Positions 23,582-32,735 of a stretch of DNA of 39,658 bases are shown one piece after another. Within the stretch, counting starts at the first letter, position 1; the number at the start of each line of letters is the position of its first letter. Source of the DNA: Candidatus Cloacimonadota bacterium (GTDB taxonomy: Bacteria; Muiribacteriota; UBA6191). The position numbers were made by a program, and so were the translations under genes. The stretch is from the NCBI GenBank assembly GCA_019454875.1, contig JACFNL010000023.1, positions 1 to 39,658 on the forward strand. The letters are read 5' to 3'. Below the pieces are notes generated by a model. That model had not been told where the DNA came from. It made no database searches and saw only the letters and a program-made list of their open reading frames with translations.

Positions 23582-25626
23582 TATTCGACTTCCCCATACA
23601 GTTCTTCAAAAATCATGGTGCGTTTTTCTACCAGACCATCGGATGGAGGGAGTTCGTTATCTCCTAAGGACAGATCGACTCCCCGATCATTAAGAATGTT
23701 CTGAACCATCTGTAATTCTTCATACAAAAGACTGTTTTTATGATCCCCTAAGCGGAGTTGAAATGGTTTGATTCCAGATGCAGTCCAGTCAACCGCCATA
23801 TACATCAGTTTGCTTATCTCAGACTCTGGAAGCAAAGATATCAAGAATCCAATTCCGAGATGTTCGTAAGTGTAGTTTTTGCGAAGTTCAAACAGTTCCT
23901 CAACTCTTTTATTGTAGTTTTCTACTCCAGTAGGTGCCAGAATACGGGCTAGCTTCTCCACCATCTTGATCATAGGAAACCAGTAGTTGTCATAGTACTT
24001 GTCCAACACAACTTTTAAAGCGGCTTTTTTCTCATTGGACCATTTTCGGCCAGGGAATGGACGGGTATGGTCAGATTCGGAATTGTGAGGTGGCCTTTGA
24101 TCAGGTAGCCTTCGCAGGTACTCAGCCATCTTTGCATACAGTTGATCTTCTGTCATGCCCACGAGATGATTGACAGCCTCTTTATGGAAAAAGATTTCCA
24201 TTTTGACCCTGGCATTTTCTCGCTTGGATGACTCTTCCCAGTCCCCATACTGCACAGGGGTATTGGCTGGAAGAATACGATTCAACCCTTCGCGCAACTG
24301 GGTCACTTCGTAGCCAAACAATGTTTTGTCCTTTAACTCATAGTTGTATCCATAGTCCGAGAAGTCCTGAACCTGCCCAGAACCATCGGTTGGAAACAGG
24401 GCAAAATAGGACTCAACCTGCTGGGATTTAAAGACTCCAAAAAAGAAACTGCGCTTCTTTTCATGGGAATACACGGGATAGAGGTAATCCTGTCTTAGTC
24501 CATCTCTGCCAAACCAGGCGATCTGATTTGATGTGTAGGCATTTTTGTTTTCAAATTTGGCCAGGCTCATACCTAGTTTCAAGCGGGAGGATTGGGTTTT
24601 AAAATCGTTCTGACCCTTAAAAATGCGATCCACCCTGCGTTTGGATACATCCTTTTCCAGATCTTCTTCATGCAGGGCTTCTGCCATAGTCAGATCGGTA
24701 AGCACGGTATCATGAAGCTCCTTTCCATCAAGAAAAGGATTCAAGACCTGGGCATTTTTAAACTTCAGGGTTCCTGCAAGCAGATGATCAAAGGCTTTCC
24801 TTGCCTCGTCCTGTTTTAAATCAAAAATGTAGTCCAAAAGAAAGAGGTTGCCTTCTTCCTTCTGAATCCCAAACTGGGCCAGATTCATATCGAGCAATTT
24901 TTTGACCTGTTTGTCCACAACGGAAATTCCAAAAATTTTGAAATCCATTCCCACGGATGCATTGGCACCCTGACCTTTTTTTCTAAGGGCAATCAGCTTT
25001 ACTCGCATCCGATCATCCCTTAATCGAAATACCTGAATCTGGAATTCTCCGCTTAAGAGGTAATGAGTGCCGAGGTTTCCATTAAATATTCCGGATCCGG
25101 CTGAGACATTGGCAGAAACCAGAAGATTCATTTTAGCGGGAATGGCGGCAAAGTCACCTGGATTAAGCTGGGACAAGGCTCTTTCAGCACTTACGGGGAG
25201 GTGTTTGGGTGAATAAGGCAATGCTTTAAGAGCTTCTTTTTGTGATTTAAACTGCCTGACAAATACCATCTCGGCCCCGTTTGAAATGGTAAGTCCAATG
25301 GGAAGCTCAAACTCAGATAGCCAGTCTCCTGGGCGAATGGATGTGTTCACCACCCACTTGTCCACTCTGGTGTACCACTCTTCACGGTAGGATGGTTCCA
25401 CTTCGTAGCGGTACTTTGCGGCAAGGCCAACCCCATTGAACAAATCAACATCTAACAAATCAAGCCCAAACCCAATATCTAGGGAAGTCACTTTTTCCCG
25501 CACTCTTTTTTCAATATTGGCAGGCTCAAGACTTTCCTTCAAATCGGCCCATTTTTCCTTGAATGAGGCATGTAAGGGCAGATGAATTATCAATGCCAGA
25601 AAGACCAGACGAAATCCGTGAATCAT
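23581..25626 (-). CDS. Large secreted protein of unknown function
   Basis: From ATG 25624-25626, with GGGGTGA before it, the protein has 681 residues and a Sec signal peptide (MIHGFRLVFLALIIHLPLHA). Upstream in-frame codons to 25725 are rejected because the signal peptide would become internal. The mature part is rich in beta-type segments in its first half (LDIGFGLDLLDVDLFNGVGL, VSANVSAGSGIFNG). The second half is helical and charged (EKKAALKVVLDKYYDNYW, EKLARILAPTG). No catalytic motif or repeat was recognised. It probably acts in the periplasm or outer membrane. It is translationally coupled to the MOSC gene. The pairing is unexplained. Confidence 0.78.
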   Translation of the reverse strand: MIHGFRLVFLALIIHLPLHASFKEKWADLKESLEPANIEKRVREKVTSLDIGFGLDLLDVDLFNGVGLAAKYRYEVEPSYREEWYTRVDKWVVNTSIRPGDWLSEFELPIGLTISNGAEMVFVRQFKSQKEALKALPYSPKHLPVSAERALSQLNPGDFAAIPAKMNLLVSANVSAGSGIFNGNLGTHYLLSGEFQIQVFRLRDDRMRVKLIALRKKGQGANASVGMDFKIFGISVVDKQVKKLLDMNLAQFGIQKEEGNLFLLDYIFDLKQDEARKAFDHLLAGTLKFKNAQVLNPFLDGKELHDTVLTDLTMAEALHEEDLEKDVSKRRVDRIFKGQNDFKTQSSRLKLGMSLAKFENKNAYTSNQIAWFGRDGLRQDYLYPVYSHEKKRSFFFGVFKSQQVESYFALFPTDGSGQVQDFSDYGYNYELKDKTLFGYEVTQLREGLNRILPANTPVQYGDWEESSKRENARVKMEIFFHKEAVNHLVGMTEDQLYAKMAEYLRRLPDQRPPHNSESDHTRPFPGRKWSNEKKAALKVVLDKYYDNYWFPMIKMVEKLARILAPTGVENYNKRVEELFELRKNYTYEHLGIGFLISLLPESEISKLMYMAVDWTASGIKPFQLRLGDHKNSLLYEELQMVQNILNDRGVDLSLGDNELPPSDGLVEKRTMIFEELYGEVE

Positions 25627-25743
25627 AATCACCCCAAAATTTTTTGTGTAAGAATTAAGTCTTAATGGAAAATTTATGTTTGTCCAGGGATCACTGGTCG
25701 ACAACAGGACATTTCTTCTTCGCATATCTGGCCGTTCCTATCT

Positions 25744-25749
25744 TATAAT
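25744..25749 (+). promoter_or_regulatory. Perfect -10 box directly before the 338-residue gene
   Basis: TATAAT ends 5 bases before ATG 25755. If used, the transcript would begin at the start codon or nearly so. GGGA between the two could instead serve as a short ribosome-binding site of a longer transcript. No convincing -35 is seen. Confidence 0.33.
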
Positions 25750-25754
25750 GGGAC

Positions 25755-26771
25755 ATGGATGAAGAATGCCGACAGCTTCTAATTGAAGTCGCCCGCAAAG
25801 ACTGGGAACAGGAACTGATTGACTATCGCCAGAGTCTGGTGGAAAAGCTTGCTGGAAACTCGGTTCGGGATTCCTTAAACCAGATTCGCGAGGCAGGTCT
25901 TGGGCCTGGGGCATGGTATGGTCTGGCAGTGGGAGCAATGGCGGGGCTAGGAATGCAACTTGAGTCTCTGCTTTTGTCCATAGCCCTCTTTTTGCTGGTG
26001 ACTATCAGTTTTAGTGTGTGGGTCGGGGGGCTTGGATTGTTGTTAGCCCTCATTTTGATGGTGGCCACACCGGGTCTGATCGCAGGAGTAGCATTTTTTA
26101 TAAGCACGGGATACCAGTGGGTTGGTTCTTTGATTCTTGGATCGGTGGGATTTTTTTCCGGTGGTCTGGTATATGGAGTTATTCGTGAGCAGTACTTGAC
26201 TTCCAAAGAAATGGAAATGCTTGGTTTAGCAAGGGAACAGTTCCAGAATTATATTTTGAGCCCTGAAGATCTTCTGAAATTCTGGAATGATCGCTTAAAG
26301 CAGTTTTTGTTAAACCGGCAGAATACAATAGCCCATAAAATTCGTGAATGCCGCCGTCTGATTGAGGAATGTAAGACCGTGAGCAAGGATCTGGAGTCTT
26401 CCCCGGAGCTCAATGCCCCTGAAACTATCGAAAAACTGGCCCAGAGACAAAAGGTCACAGAAGCCGTTTTAGCAGACGCCCTCTCTGCCAATGTGATTCT
26501 AGCAAAAATTGAAAAGGGTTTTCTGAACCGTATTCGGGAGCTCGAAGCTTTGGTGGCTAAACGCAATCTCATGGAGAGAGAACTTGAAAAGCAGAAGCAG
26601 CTTTCTTTAAGAATAGCCAGGCTTCTGGGAAAAACTGAGGAAAACACCTTGGACTGGGTTCAGAAGAAACAGGAGTTTCAAATCGAGCTTGCAGGTATGA
26701 TCCATGCCTTTGAACAGGAGCTTTTACATACAAAAGATATGATTGAGGCCGAGATCGAGATCCATAATTAA
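25755..26771 (+). CDS. Membrane protein with C-terminal coiled coil, unknown function
   Basis: The 338-residue protein has a short helical N terminus, about four hydrophobic segments between residues 53 and 145, and a long charged helical region (about 155-335), probably coiled coil and cytoplasmic (KIRECRRLIEECK, RNLMERELEKQKQLSLRIARL). No family is recognised. The design suits a membrane-anchored scaffold or tether. It is divergent from the large secreted protein and lies 84 bases before the flagellin gene on the same strand. Confidence 0.75.
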   Translation: MDEECRQLLIEVARKDWEQELIDYRQSLVEKLAGNSVRDSLNQIREAGLGPGAWYGLAVGAMAGLGMQLESLLLSIALFLLVTISFSVWVGGLGLLLALILMVATPGLIAGVAFFISTGYQWVGSLILGSVGFFSGGLVYGVIREQYLTSKEMEMLGLAREQFQNYILSPEDLLKFWNDRLKQFLLNRQNTIAHKIRECRRLIEECKTVSKDLESSPELNAPETIEKLAQRQKVTEAVLADALSANVILAKIEKGFLNRIRELEALVAKRNLMERELEKQKQLSLRIARLLGKTEENTLDWVQKKQEFQIELAGMIHAFEQELLHTKDMIEAEIEIHN

Positions 26772-26777
26772 CGATCA

Positions 26778-26840
26778 TTGACTAACCTTTTCTTTTAGTG
26801 TTTTACTATATAGATGTCGTGCTGTAGTCCGATTATATAG
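26778..26840 (+). promoter_or_regulatory. Candidate flagellin promoter region
   Basis: The gap 26772-26855 contains TTGACT (26778-26783) and TACTAT (26804-26809), spaced 20 bases. It also contains CCGATTAT (26829-26836), which resembles the CCGATA core of sigma-28 -10 elements but lacks a matching TAAA at -35. Either could drive flagellin. AAGGAGG (26843-26849) is a strong ribosome-binding site for ATG 26856. Confidence 0.35.
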
Positions 26841-26855
26841 CAAGGAGGCTGGGTT

Positions 26856-28622
26856 ATGGCTCTAAGTGGAATTGGTGGTTATTCTTCGTTTAATGGAATG
26901 AATATCTACAGATTGCAACTCAATCAGCAGCTGTTTGGTTCCAATCTGGAGAAGATTGGCACGGGGTTAAGAATTAACCGGGGTGCTGATGATGCAGCAG
27001 GCTTGACCATATCCGAGGGAATGCGCTCCCAGATTCGTGGACTTGGTGCGGCTTCCAACAATGTGCAGAGTGGAATCAGTATGATTCGGACTGCCGAGGG
27101 TGGTCTAAGCGGCATACAGGACACCTTAAACAGGGTTCGCGAGCTGACAATCCAGGCCGGAAACGGAGCCTACACTGAGGCAGAAATTGGGGCTTTGGAA
27201 AATGAAGCCAGGCAGCTTCTTGCTGGAATTGATGACACATCCAAACGCACAGAGTTTAATACCAAAAAGCTTCTGGATGGTTCTGGTGCAGGGCGGGTAA
27301 GCTCGGCTACACCGGGGGTCAAAGGTTATGTCCGGGGCAACCTGTCGGATTATGGCAGCTTTGAGGGCAGCGTGCGTTCGACTCAGGATGCGGACGGAAA
27401 TATTGTCCGTGAACTACAGTTAAGGGGCCGTAACGGTCAAACCTACAGTGCTGTATTAAGTGACGACTTCCGGGCCAACGGGATCCTTCCCAACCTCGAT
27501 ATTCAAATGGATGCAATTACATCCGCCAAGGTAGAAGGGGCAGCAATTAATTCTGAGGATGGCTATAGCTTTTCTGAGGATATTCAGGCTTCGTTCACCG
27601 ATCAGGGTGGAAACAGTTTTAATTTGAATCTGGCATCCGGCACTTCCATTAGTCAGGATGATTTTTTGCAGACCTTAAATGATGGATTTGCGGCAAACAA
27701 TGTGGACATGACAGCTTCCTTTGATGGGGATGGCAATTTAAGGCTTCGTGGTAACAATCTTGGTGAGAGCTTCACCGTCTCTGGTGCCAGCAGTGGATTT
27801 ATCCAGGCCTTTGGGGTGAACAATCAGACAGCCCTTGCAGCCAGCGGGGTGTCAGCAGCTACGGTAGATGGGTACACGGCCAGTCAGGTAAAAGATCAGG
27901 TTGTCAGCTTTGACTCTGCCGTAACATTTGATGTTTCTGATGGTACTTCTACTGCCAGTGTTTCATTAGGCGGCGCAGGGCAGACCCAGAGTTTAAGCCA
28001 GATTGAGTCCGGTATTCAAACCCAGCTTGAGGCATCTGGGGTTCGGGCTAATGCTTCCATCAATAATGGAGAATTGAGCTTTGAGTCTGTTGATGCTGGT
28101 AATTCTTCCCGTGTTTCTGTCACAGACACTTCAGCAGGAGTCAGTAACACAGCCAATACCTTGGGTTTTAACAATCAGTCCACCTCGGGTAGTGGCTCAA
28201 CAAACTTTGTGGTGAATGTCACTAAAACCGGGTTGAGCTTCCAAAATGGAGCCAATCAGGGACAGGCAGCCAATTTTGCCTTAGGTGATTTTGGAACGGA
28301 TGCTTTGGGGCTAAGAAATGTGGATTTCTCAAGTCAGGCAAGCCGCGACAAATTTCTTGGGGCAGTGGATCGGGCATCCAGGGATGTCAGTTCTGCCAGA
28401 AGCTCCATGGGCGCACAGGAAAATGCATTTGAGGCTCAGTATTCTAATCTGCGGGTGGCAGGAGTGAATACTAGTCGCACGGAAAGCATGATTCGGGATA
28501 TGGATATGGCTCAGGCTGCCGTAGATCAAAGCATGCTGGATATGCAGCGCAAGTCCCTTCTGTTTGCTCAGGTGCAGGGTATGGGGCTTAATACGGCCTT
28601 ACTGCAACGACTTTTAGGCTGA
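26856..28622 (+). CDS. Flagellin with large variable domain
   Basis: The 588-residue protein has a conserved N-terminal region (about 1-140, including GLRINRGADDAAGLTISEGM and IRTAEGGLSGIQDTLNRVRE). Its C-terminal region (about 500-588) contains FEAQYSNLRVAGVNTSRTES and ends in a helix. These form the D0/D1 core of the filament. The middle, about 350 residues, is a beta-rich Ser/Thr/Gly region with flagellin-hook IN-type elements (DFLQTLNDGFAANNV and a second related unit), which would be the surface-exposed D2/D3. The N terminus (MALSGIGGYSSFNG) departs from the common MxINxNxxA start. No cysteine was noticed. It stands apart from any other flagellar gene in this window. Confidence 0.94.
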   Translation: MALSGIGGYSSFNGMNIYRLQLNQQLFGSNLEKIGTGLRINRGADDAAGLTISEGMRSQIRGLGAASNNVQSGISMIRTAEGGLSGIQDTLNRVRELTIQAGNGAYTEAEIGALENEARQLLAGIDDTSKRTEFNTKKLLDGSGAGRVSSATPGVKGYVRGNLSDYGSFEGSVRSTQDADGNIVRELQLRGRNGQTYSAVLSDDFRANGILPNLDIQMDAITSAKVEGAAINSEDGYSFSEDIQASFTDQGGNSFNLNLASGTSISQDDFLQTLNDGFAANNVDMTASFDGDGNLRLRGNNLGESFTVSGASSGFIQAFGVNNQTALAASGVSAATVDGYTASQVKDQVVSFDSAVTFDVSDGTSTASVSLGGAGQTQSLSQIESGIQTQLEASGVRANASINNGELSFESVDAGNSSRVSVTDTSAGVSNTANTLGFNNQSTSGSGSTNFVVNVTKTGLSFQNGANQGQAANFALGDFGTDALGLRNVDFSSQASRDKFLGAVDRASRDVSSARSSMGAQENAFEAQYSNLRVAGVNTSRTESMIRDMDMAQAAVDQSMLDMQRKSLLFAQVQGMGLNTALLQRLLG

Positions 28623-28633
28623 TCCGTTTTTTT

Positions 28634-29566
28634 ATGAAGATTGTTTTATGGCTTCTGCTCTGTGTGTATTCTTATGCACAGGGCAGAAGCCCTTTTATGG
28701 TGGTTTTTAAGGAAGATATCCAGGTCTACCGGGCCAGTGCTGTAGTTAGTCCTTGGCAGGAGAGCACCCTCTCGGCCCAGATTCGGGCAGAGGTGATCCA
28801 TCGTTTTGCAGAGCCAGGGCAGATTGTAGAGACCCAGGCCTTGCTTCTTGAGCAGGATCCTAGAGAAGTGACACTTCAGAAGGAGCAGATTTTATCTGAA
28901 ATCAATCGTTTGAATGTACTTTTGGATCAGGCAAATCAGCGATTGAAACGAAGAGAAGACCATGCTATCGCCTACAGCCCGGAAGAAGTGGAAGCTGAAA
29001 ATGCTACGGTTTTGAATCTCAAGTCCCAGATACGGACTCAATCCGTGCTTCTTGCAAGAACAGAACTGGATTTGTCACGCCTAAAAATTGTTGCCCCGTA
29101 TCCTGGACAAATCACTGAAGTCATGGTGCAAAAAGGCGATCTTGCCAGTCCGGGCCAGGCTCTGCTGCAGATCATGGGTACAGATCTCTTTAGAATTAGT
29201 GCCAGTGTTCCCCACAGAATATTTAAGCAGCTCAGACTGAATCAATCTGTATCAATAATGGGGGCCTCGGGAATCATAAGCGCGTTAATTCCCAAATCCA
29301 GGGAATCTTCCATGCCAGAGGTACAGATTCGGGTTTCTAATTCCAGGGAGTTTTTTTCTGGTATGAGGCTGACTGTAGAAATTCCGTTTACTGAATCCTT
29401 GTGTCCTGTTCCTTCAGACTACATTCAAAAAGAGAATCGGGGCATGAGTGTTCGCATGCAGAATTCTTCAGGTAAAATCATAAATCTGATGATTGAGGGG
29501 GAACATCGTCAGGAGTGGTTTTATCCCATGCGCTGTGAACCACTTTTGGGCCATAAAGTATTATGA
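28634..29566 (+). CDS. RND efflux periplasmic adaptor (membrane fusion protein)
   Basis: The 310-residue protein has a signal peptide (MKIVLWLLLCVYSYAQG). A first lipoyl half (TLSAQIRAEVIHRFAEPGQI), a short coiled-coil hairpin (about 75-140) and a second lipoyl half (LKIVAPYPGQITEVMVQKGD) lead to a beta-barrel domain. This is the classical adaptor layout, somewhat shorter than AcrA. It bridges the inner-membrane pump to an outer-membrane channel; no TolC-like gene is in the window. It starts 11 bases after the flagellin stop and its own stop overlaps the pump start (ATGA). Confidence 0.9.
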   Translation: MKIVLWLLLCVYSYAQGRSPFMVVFKEDIQVYRASAVVSPWQESTLSAQIRAEVIHRFAEPGQIVETQALLLEQDPREVTLQKEQILSEINRLNVLLDQANQRLKRREDHAIAYSPEEVEAENATVLNLKSQIRTQSVLLARTELDLSRLKIVAPYPGQITEVMVQKGDLASPGQALLQIMGTDLFRISASVPHRIFKQLRLNQSVSIMGASGIISALIPKSRESSMPEVQIRVSNSREFFSGMRLTVEIPFTESLCPVPSDYIQKENRGMSVRMQNSSGKIINLMIEGEHRQEWFYPMRCEPLLGHKVL

Positions 29567-32500
29567 TCGCCTATTTTGCCAGGAACCGGATTCTTACTAA
29601 TCTATTATTTCTGATTATTCTGGTCGCAGGATTTTCTGCGCTGCGGCAACTGCCAGTGGAGGCCTTTCCAGACATGTCTTTTGGGACTGTGGTGGTGATT
29701 ACCCCGTGGCCAGGGGCACTACCTGAAGATATAGAAAACCAGATTACTATTCCTATTGAAGAAAAGGTTTCTGAGGTTGATTATATCTATCGCTTAAGTT
29801 CTGTATCTGAGCCGGGCCGTTCAAAGGTAGAAATCAAGTTTGATGAATCATTAAATGATGAAGTTTATCAAAGACTTCTGACAGATGTTCAATCCAAACT
29901 GAGGGAAGTGCAGAGATTGCCACAGGATTCCGAACCTCCCATTGCCATGCTAGTAAACTCCCAGGACTGGAAACCTCTGGTAAAAATTGCTCTGAGTGGA
30001 CCTGTTGATGAACTGATTCTTAAACAGCAGGCGGAATGGATTAAAATGCAGTTAATCAACATTCCCGGCATCAACAAAATTCAAATTGTAGGAGATCGAC
30101 AGGAAGAGTTTCATGTCCTGTATGACTCAAATCGTCTGCTTAACTTTGGACTGACACCTGAAGATTTGATTGAGGCCATTGGCAGACATAACCAAAATAT
30201 TGCGGCCGGTACAATCAGCCATGAAAAGGGAGCTTTTCTGGTAAGAAGCCGCCTTATGCCGGAATCAATCGCAGAAATTGCCAAAATTCCGATTAAGCCG
30301 GGCAGAGTGGGTCAACTGGTTACGATTGGTGATGTGGCCGAGGTTGTGCAGGGGTTTCAGATCAGCGGCACATTTCAAAAGCAGGGTGGGGAACTGGCAT
30401 TGATGCTTCAGATTTTCAGACAAAAGGGAGAGAACAGCTTAAATCTGATTCCCTTGATTCAGTCTGAAGTGAATAAACTGACTCCGAGGCTTAACCGGGA
30501 TTTACGGATTACATGGTTTGAAGATTCAGCCCAGGAAATCCGGCGCAACATATCAGTTTTATTACAGAACCTGGGACAGGGTACAGTACTTGTTTTTCTG
30601 ATACTGCTGGTCTTTCTAGGGGCCAAAAATTCGATTCTGGTTATCATCGGTATTCCGGTTGGTTTTATGACGGGGATAGTCTTTCTTAAACTTTTTGGGT
30701 ACTCGATCAACAGCATATCCATATTTTCCATGGTGATTGTTTCTGGCATGGTAGTTGATGATGCAATTGTCATCCTGGAAAATATTTCCACCCATTATCA
30801 GCGGGGAAAAAACCTGATGGATGCCGCTATTGACGGCACTAATGAGGTGTTCTGGCCTGTAGTTGCCAGTGCCATGACCACATTGGCTGCCTTTATGCCA
30901 ATGGTCATAATGACTGGTGAGATTGGCAGGGTAATGGTTGTAATACCAATCACCGTAAGCCTGATACTGGTGGCCTCACTTCTGGAGGCATTTTTGATGC
31001 TTCCCTGCCATTTTGTGGATGTTCATGATCTGGATGGGTATTTCACAAATTCCAAAGCCAAGGACTTCAATCCGGCAGCGGCCCGATTCTGGAATAACAT
31101 TCAGAAGCGTACAGACTCAATTGTGGGGTTTCTTTTGAAAAACCCTGGCCGTAATAGCCTGATTTGTACTTTTGTACTATTGCTTCTTTCCGGGATGGCA
31201 TACCAGTCGGGTCGGCTAAGGCTCATAATGTTTCCTTCTGATGCCCGTGATTTTCTGGTTACGGTAGATTATGCCAGGAATCTTAGGGCCGAAGAAGTTA
31301 GCCAGAAAATAACCAAGCTAGAACAGAATCTTTGGGGAAAACTACAGGGAAAAATTGCCAATCTGACTACATCAATAGGTCAAAAAATTGATGAGGACTA
31401 TTCCGCTATCAGGGCGGAGCATGTAGCCCAGATTCGGGTCTCCTTAATTGAGACATTGTCAGGGGATTTAAGCCTTTTTTCGATAATGCAGGAGGTTCAG
31501 GCTTATCTGAATTCCAATTCTTACCCTGAGGTGACAAAAATTTCAGTTCGTCAGGTTCCCGATGGACCAAGATTAGGAAAACCTGTGGCTGTGCGTATTC
31601 AGCATAAGAATCAGTCTGACTTGTTGCAAATGTCAGATAAAATCCGGGATTTACTAGAAAATACTGATGGTCTGGCTTCTGTTGAATCCAACCTCATTCC
31701 TGCCAAGGATCAACTGGATCTAAAGATTGATGAAACCAGAGCCGCGTATTATGGATTGAGTGCAAGATCAGTGGCTATTCAGGTTGCGGCCCAGACAGAT
31801 GGAATTGTGATTGCCCGAATATCTGCTGCAGCCGAAGATACGGATCTTAGACTGCGATCCGCATCTCAAACCAGGATAGATTTAAATTCTTTATTACAGC
31901 TACCAATTATCACCCCAGACTTAAGAACAGTTCCACTATCTGAGCTGTCTGAGATAAAAATTACCCCAGGATTTGCTGGTTTGCACAGACATCAGCAGAA
32001 TAAATCCATCACTCTTGGGGCTGCCTTGGCTTCGGGTACCAGAAGGACAGCAACGGAGATCAATCTTGAGTTAAGGCCAAAAGTAGAAGAGATTTTAAAT
32101 CAGTTTCCCGGGTCGGCATATTCGCTAGGCGGGGAGTTTGAGGAATCCCAGAAAAGTCTGGGCTCATTGCAGGATGCCCTTGTAATTGCGGCGATTTTGA
32201 TGTTTTTGATTCTGGCTACCCAGTTTCAATCCCTGATACAACCATTTTTGATTCTTCTGATTATTCCTTACTCCTTTTTAGGTGTGGTGATTGGTATGGG
32301 AATCTGGGATCAGCCTTTTACCATGCTGGCATTTATTGCCATGGTGGGACTAGCGGGAGTTGTGGTGAATGGAAATATAGTTTTAGTGGATCTCATTAAC
32401 CGAAACTCTTTGACTATGAGTTATCTGGAGGCTGTTCGTCTGGCTCCTTCTCAAAGGGTGAGGGCCTTGGTTCTGACTTCAGCCACGACTGTGTCTGGCC

Positions 32501-32670
32501 TGATGCCAACAGTCTTTGGATGGGGCGGAAATTCCATTATATGGAGACCTATGGCTATTGCCTTGTGTTTTGGTGTTGTCACATCCATGTTCATCACAAT
32601 ATTTATTATGCCCTGCCTTATGGCCACTCTAGGCAAAGAAAAAGGGCCTCATGAAACACAAGGCCCGTAG
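29563..32670 (+). CDS. RND-family efflux pump (AcrB/HAE1-like)
   Basis: The 1035-residue protein has the RND layout: TM1, a large periplasmic loop, TM2-7, a second large loop and TM8-12. The start FARNRILTNLLFLIILVAG, VEAFPDMSFGTVVVITPWPG and the TM4 motif GMVVDDAIVILENIS (acidic proton-relay pair) are diagnostic. TM10 carries GLAGVVVNGNIVLVDLINR, with Asn/Gly where AcrB has Lys-Asn, as in many non-AcrB RND proteins. It exports drugs, lipids or other hydrophobic compounds by proton antiport; the substrate is unknown. Length is normal. It is coupled to the adaptor gene. Its last codons contain a terminator acting on the opposite strand. Confidence 0.95.
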   Translation: MIAYFARNRILTNLLFLIILVAGFSALRQLPVEAFPDMSFGTVVVITPWPGALPEDIENQITIPIEEKVSEVDYIYRLSSVSEPGRSKVEIKFDESLNDEVYQRLLTDVQSKLREVQRLPQDSEPPIAMLVNSQDWKPLVKIALSGPVDELILKQQAEWIKMQLINIPGINKIQIVGDRQEEFHVLYDSNRLLNFGLTPEDLIEAIGRHNQNIAAGTISHEKGAFLVRSRLMPESIAEIAKIPIKPGRVGQLVTIGDVAEVVQGFQISGTFQKQGGELALMLQIFRQKGENSLNLIPLIQSEVNKLTPRLNRDLRITWFEDSAQEIRRNISVLLQNLGQGTVLVFLILLVFLGAKNSILVIIGIPVGFMTGIVFLKLFGYSINSISIFSMVIVSGMVVDDAIVILENISTHYQRGKNLMDAAIDGTNEVFWPVVASAMTTLAAFMPMVIMTGEIGRVMVVIPITVSLILVASLLEAFLMLPCHFVDVHDLDGYFTNSKAKDFNPAAARFWNNIQKRTDSIVGFLLKNPGRNSLICTFVLLLLSGMAYQSGRLRLIMFPSDARDFLVTVDYARNLRAEEVSQKITKLEQNLWGKLQGKIANLTTSIGQKIDEDYSAIRAEHVAQIRVSLIETLSGDLSLFSIMQEVQAYLNSNSYPEVTKISVRQVPDGPRLGKPVAVRIQHKNQSDLLQMSDKIRDLLENTDGLASVESNLIPAKDQLDLKIDETRAAYYGLSARSVAIQVAAQTDGIVIARISAAAEDTDLRLRSASQTRIDLNSLLQLPIITPDLRTVPLSELSEIKITPGFAGLHRHQQNKSITLGAALASGTRRTATEINLELRPKVEEILNQFPGSAYSLGGEFEESQKSLGSLQDALVIAAILMFLILATQFQSLIQPFLILLIIPYSFLGVVIGMGIWDQPFTMLAFIAMVGLAGVVVNGNIVLVDLINRNSLTMSYLEAVRLAPSQRVRALVLTSATTVSGLMPTVFGWGGNSIIWRPMAIALCFGVVTSMFITIFIMPCLMATLGKEKGPHETQGP
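32635..32666 (-). terminator. Rho-independent terminator for the TamB-like gene
   Basis: On the minus strand GGGCCT (32661-32666) pairs with AGGCCC (32644-32649). The loop region can extend the stem through two G-U and two Watson-Crick pairs to a TTT loop. TTTTTCTTT follows (32643-32635). It lies about 70 bases past the TamB-like stop and inside the 3' end of the RND gene. The plus strand lacks a T tract, so termination should be directional. Confidence 0.85.
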
Positions 32671-32735
32671 AAGGAGGTAGCAAAACATCAAACACATCAA
32701 ATGTGCCTTTAGATTATAATAAACCTTTTATAAAA

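Noticed and set aside
26249..26647. Ser/Phe-rich minus-strand open frame of 132 codons
   Set aside because: It is the antisense shadow of the coiled-coil region of the 338-residue protein.
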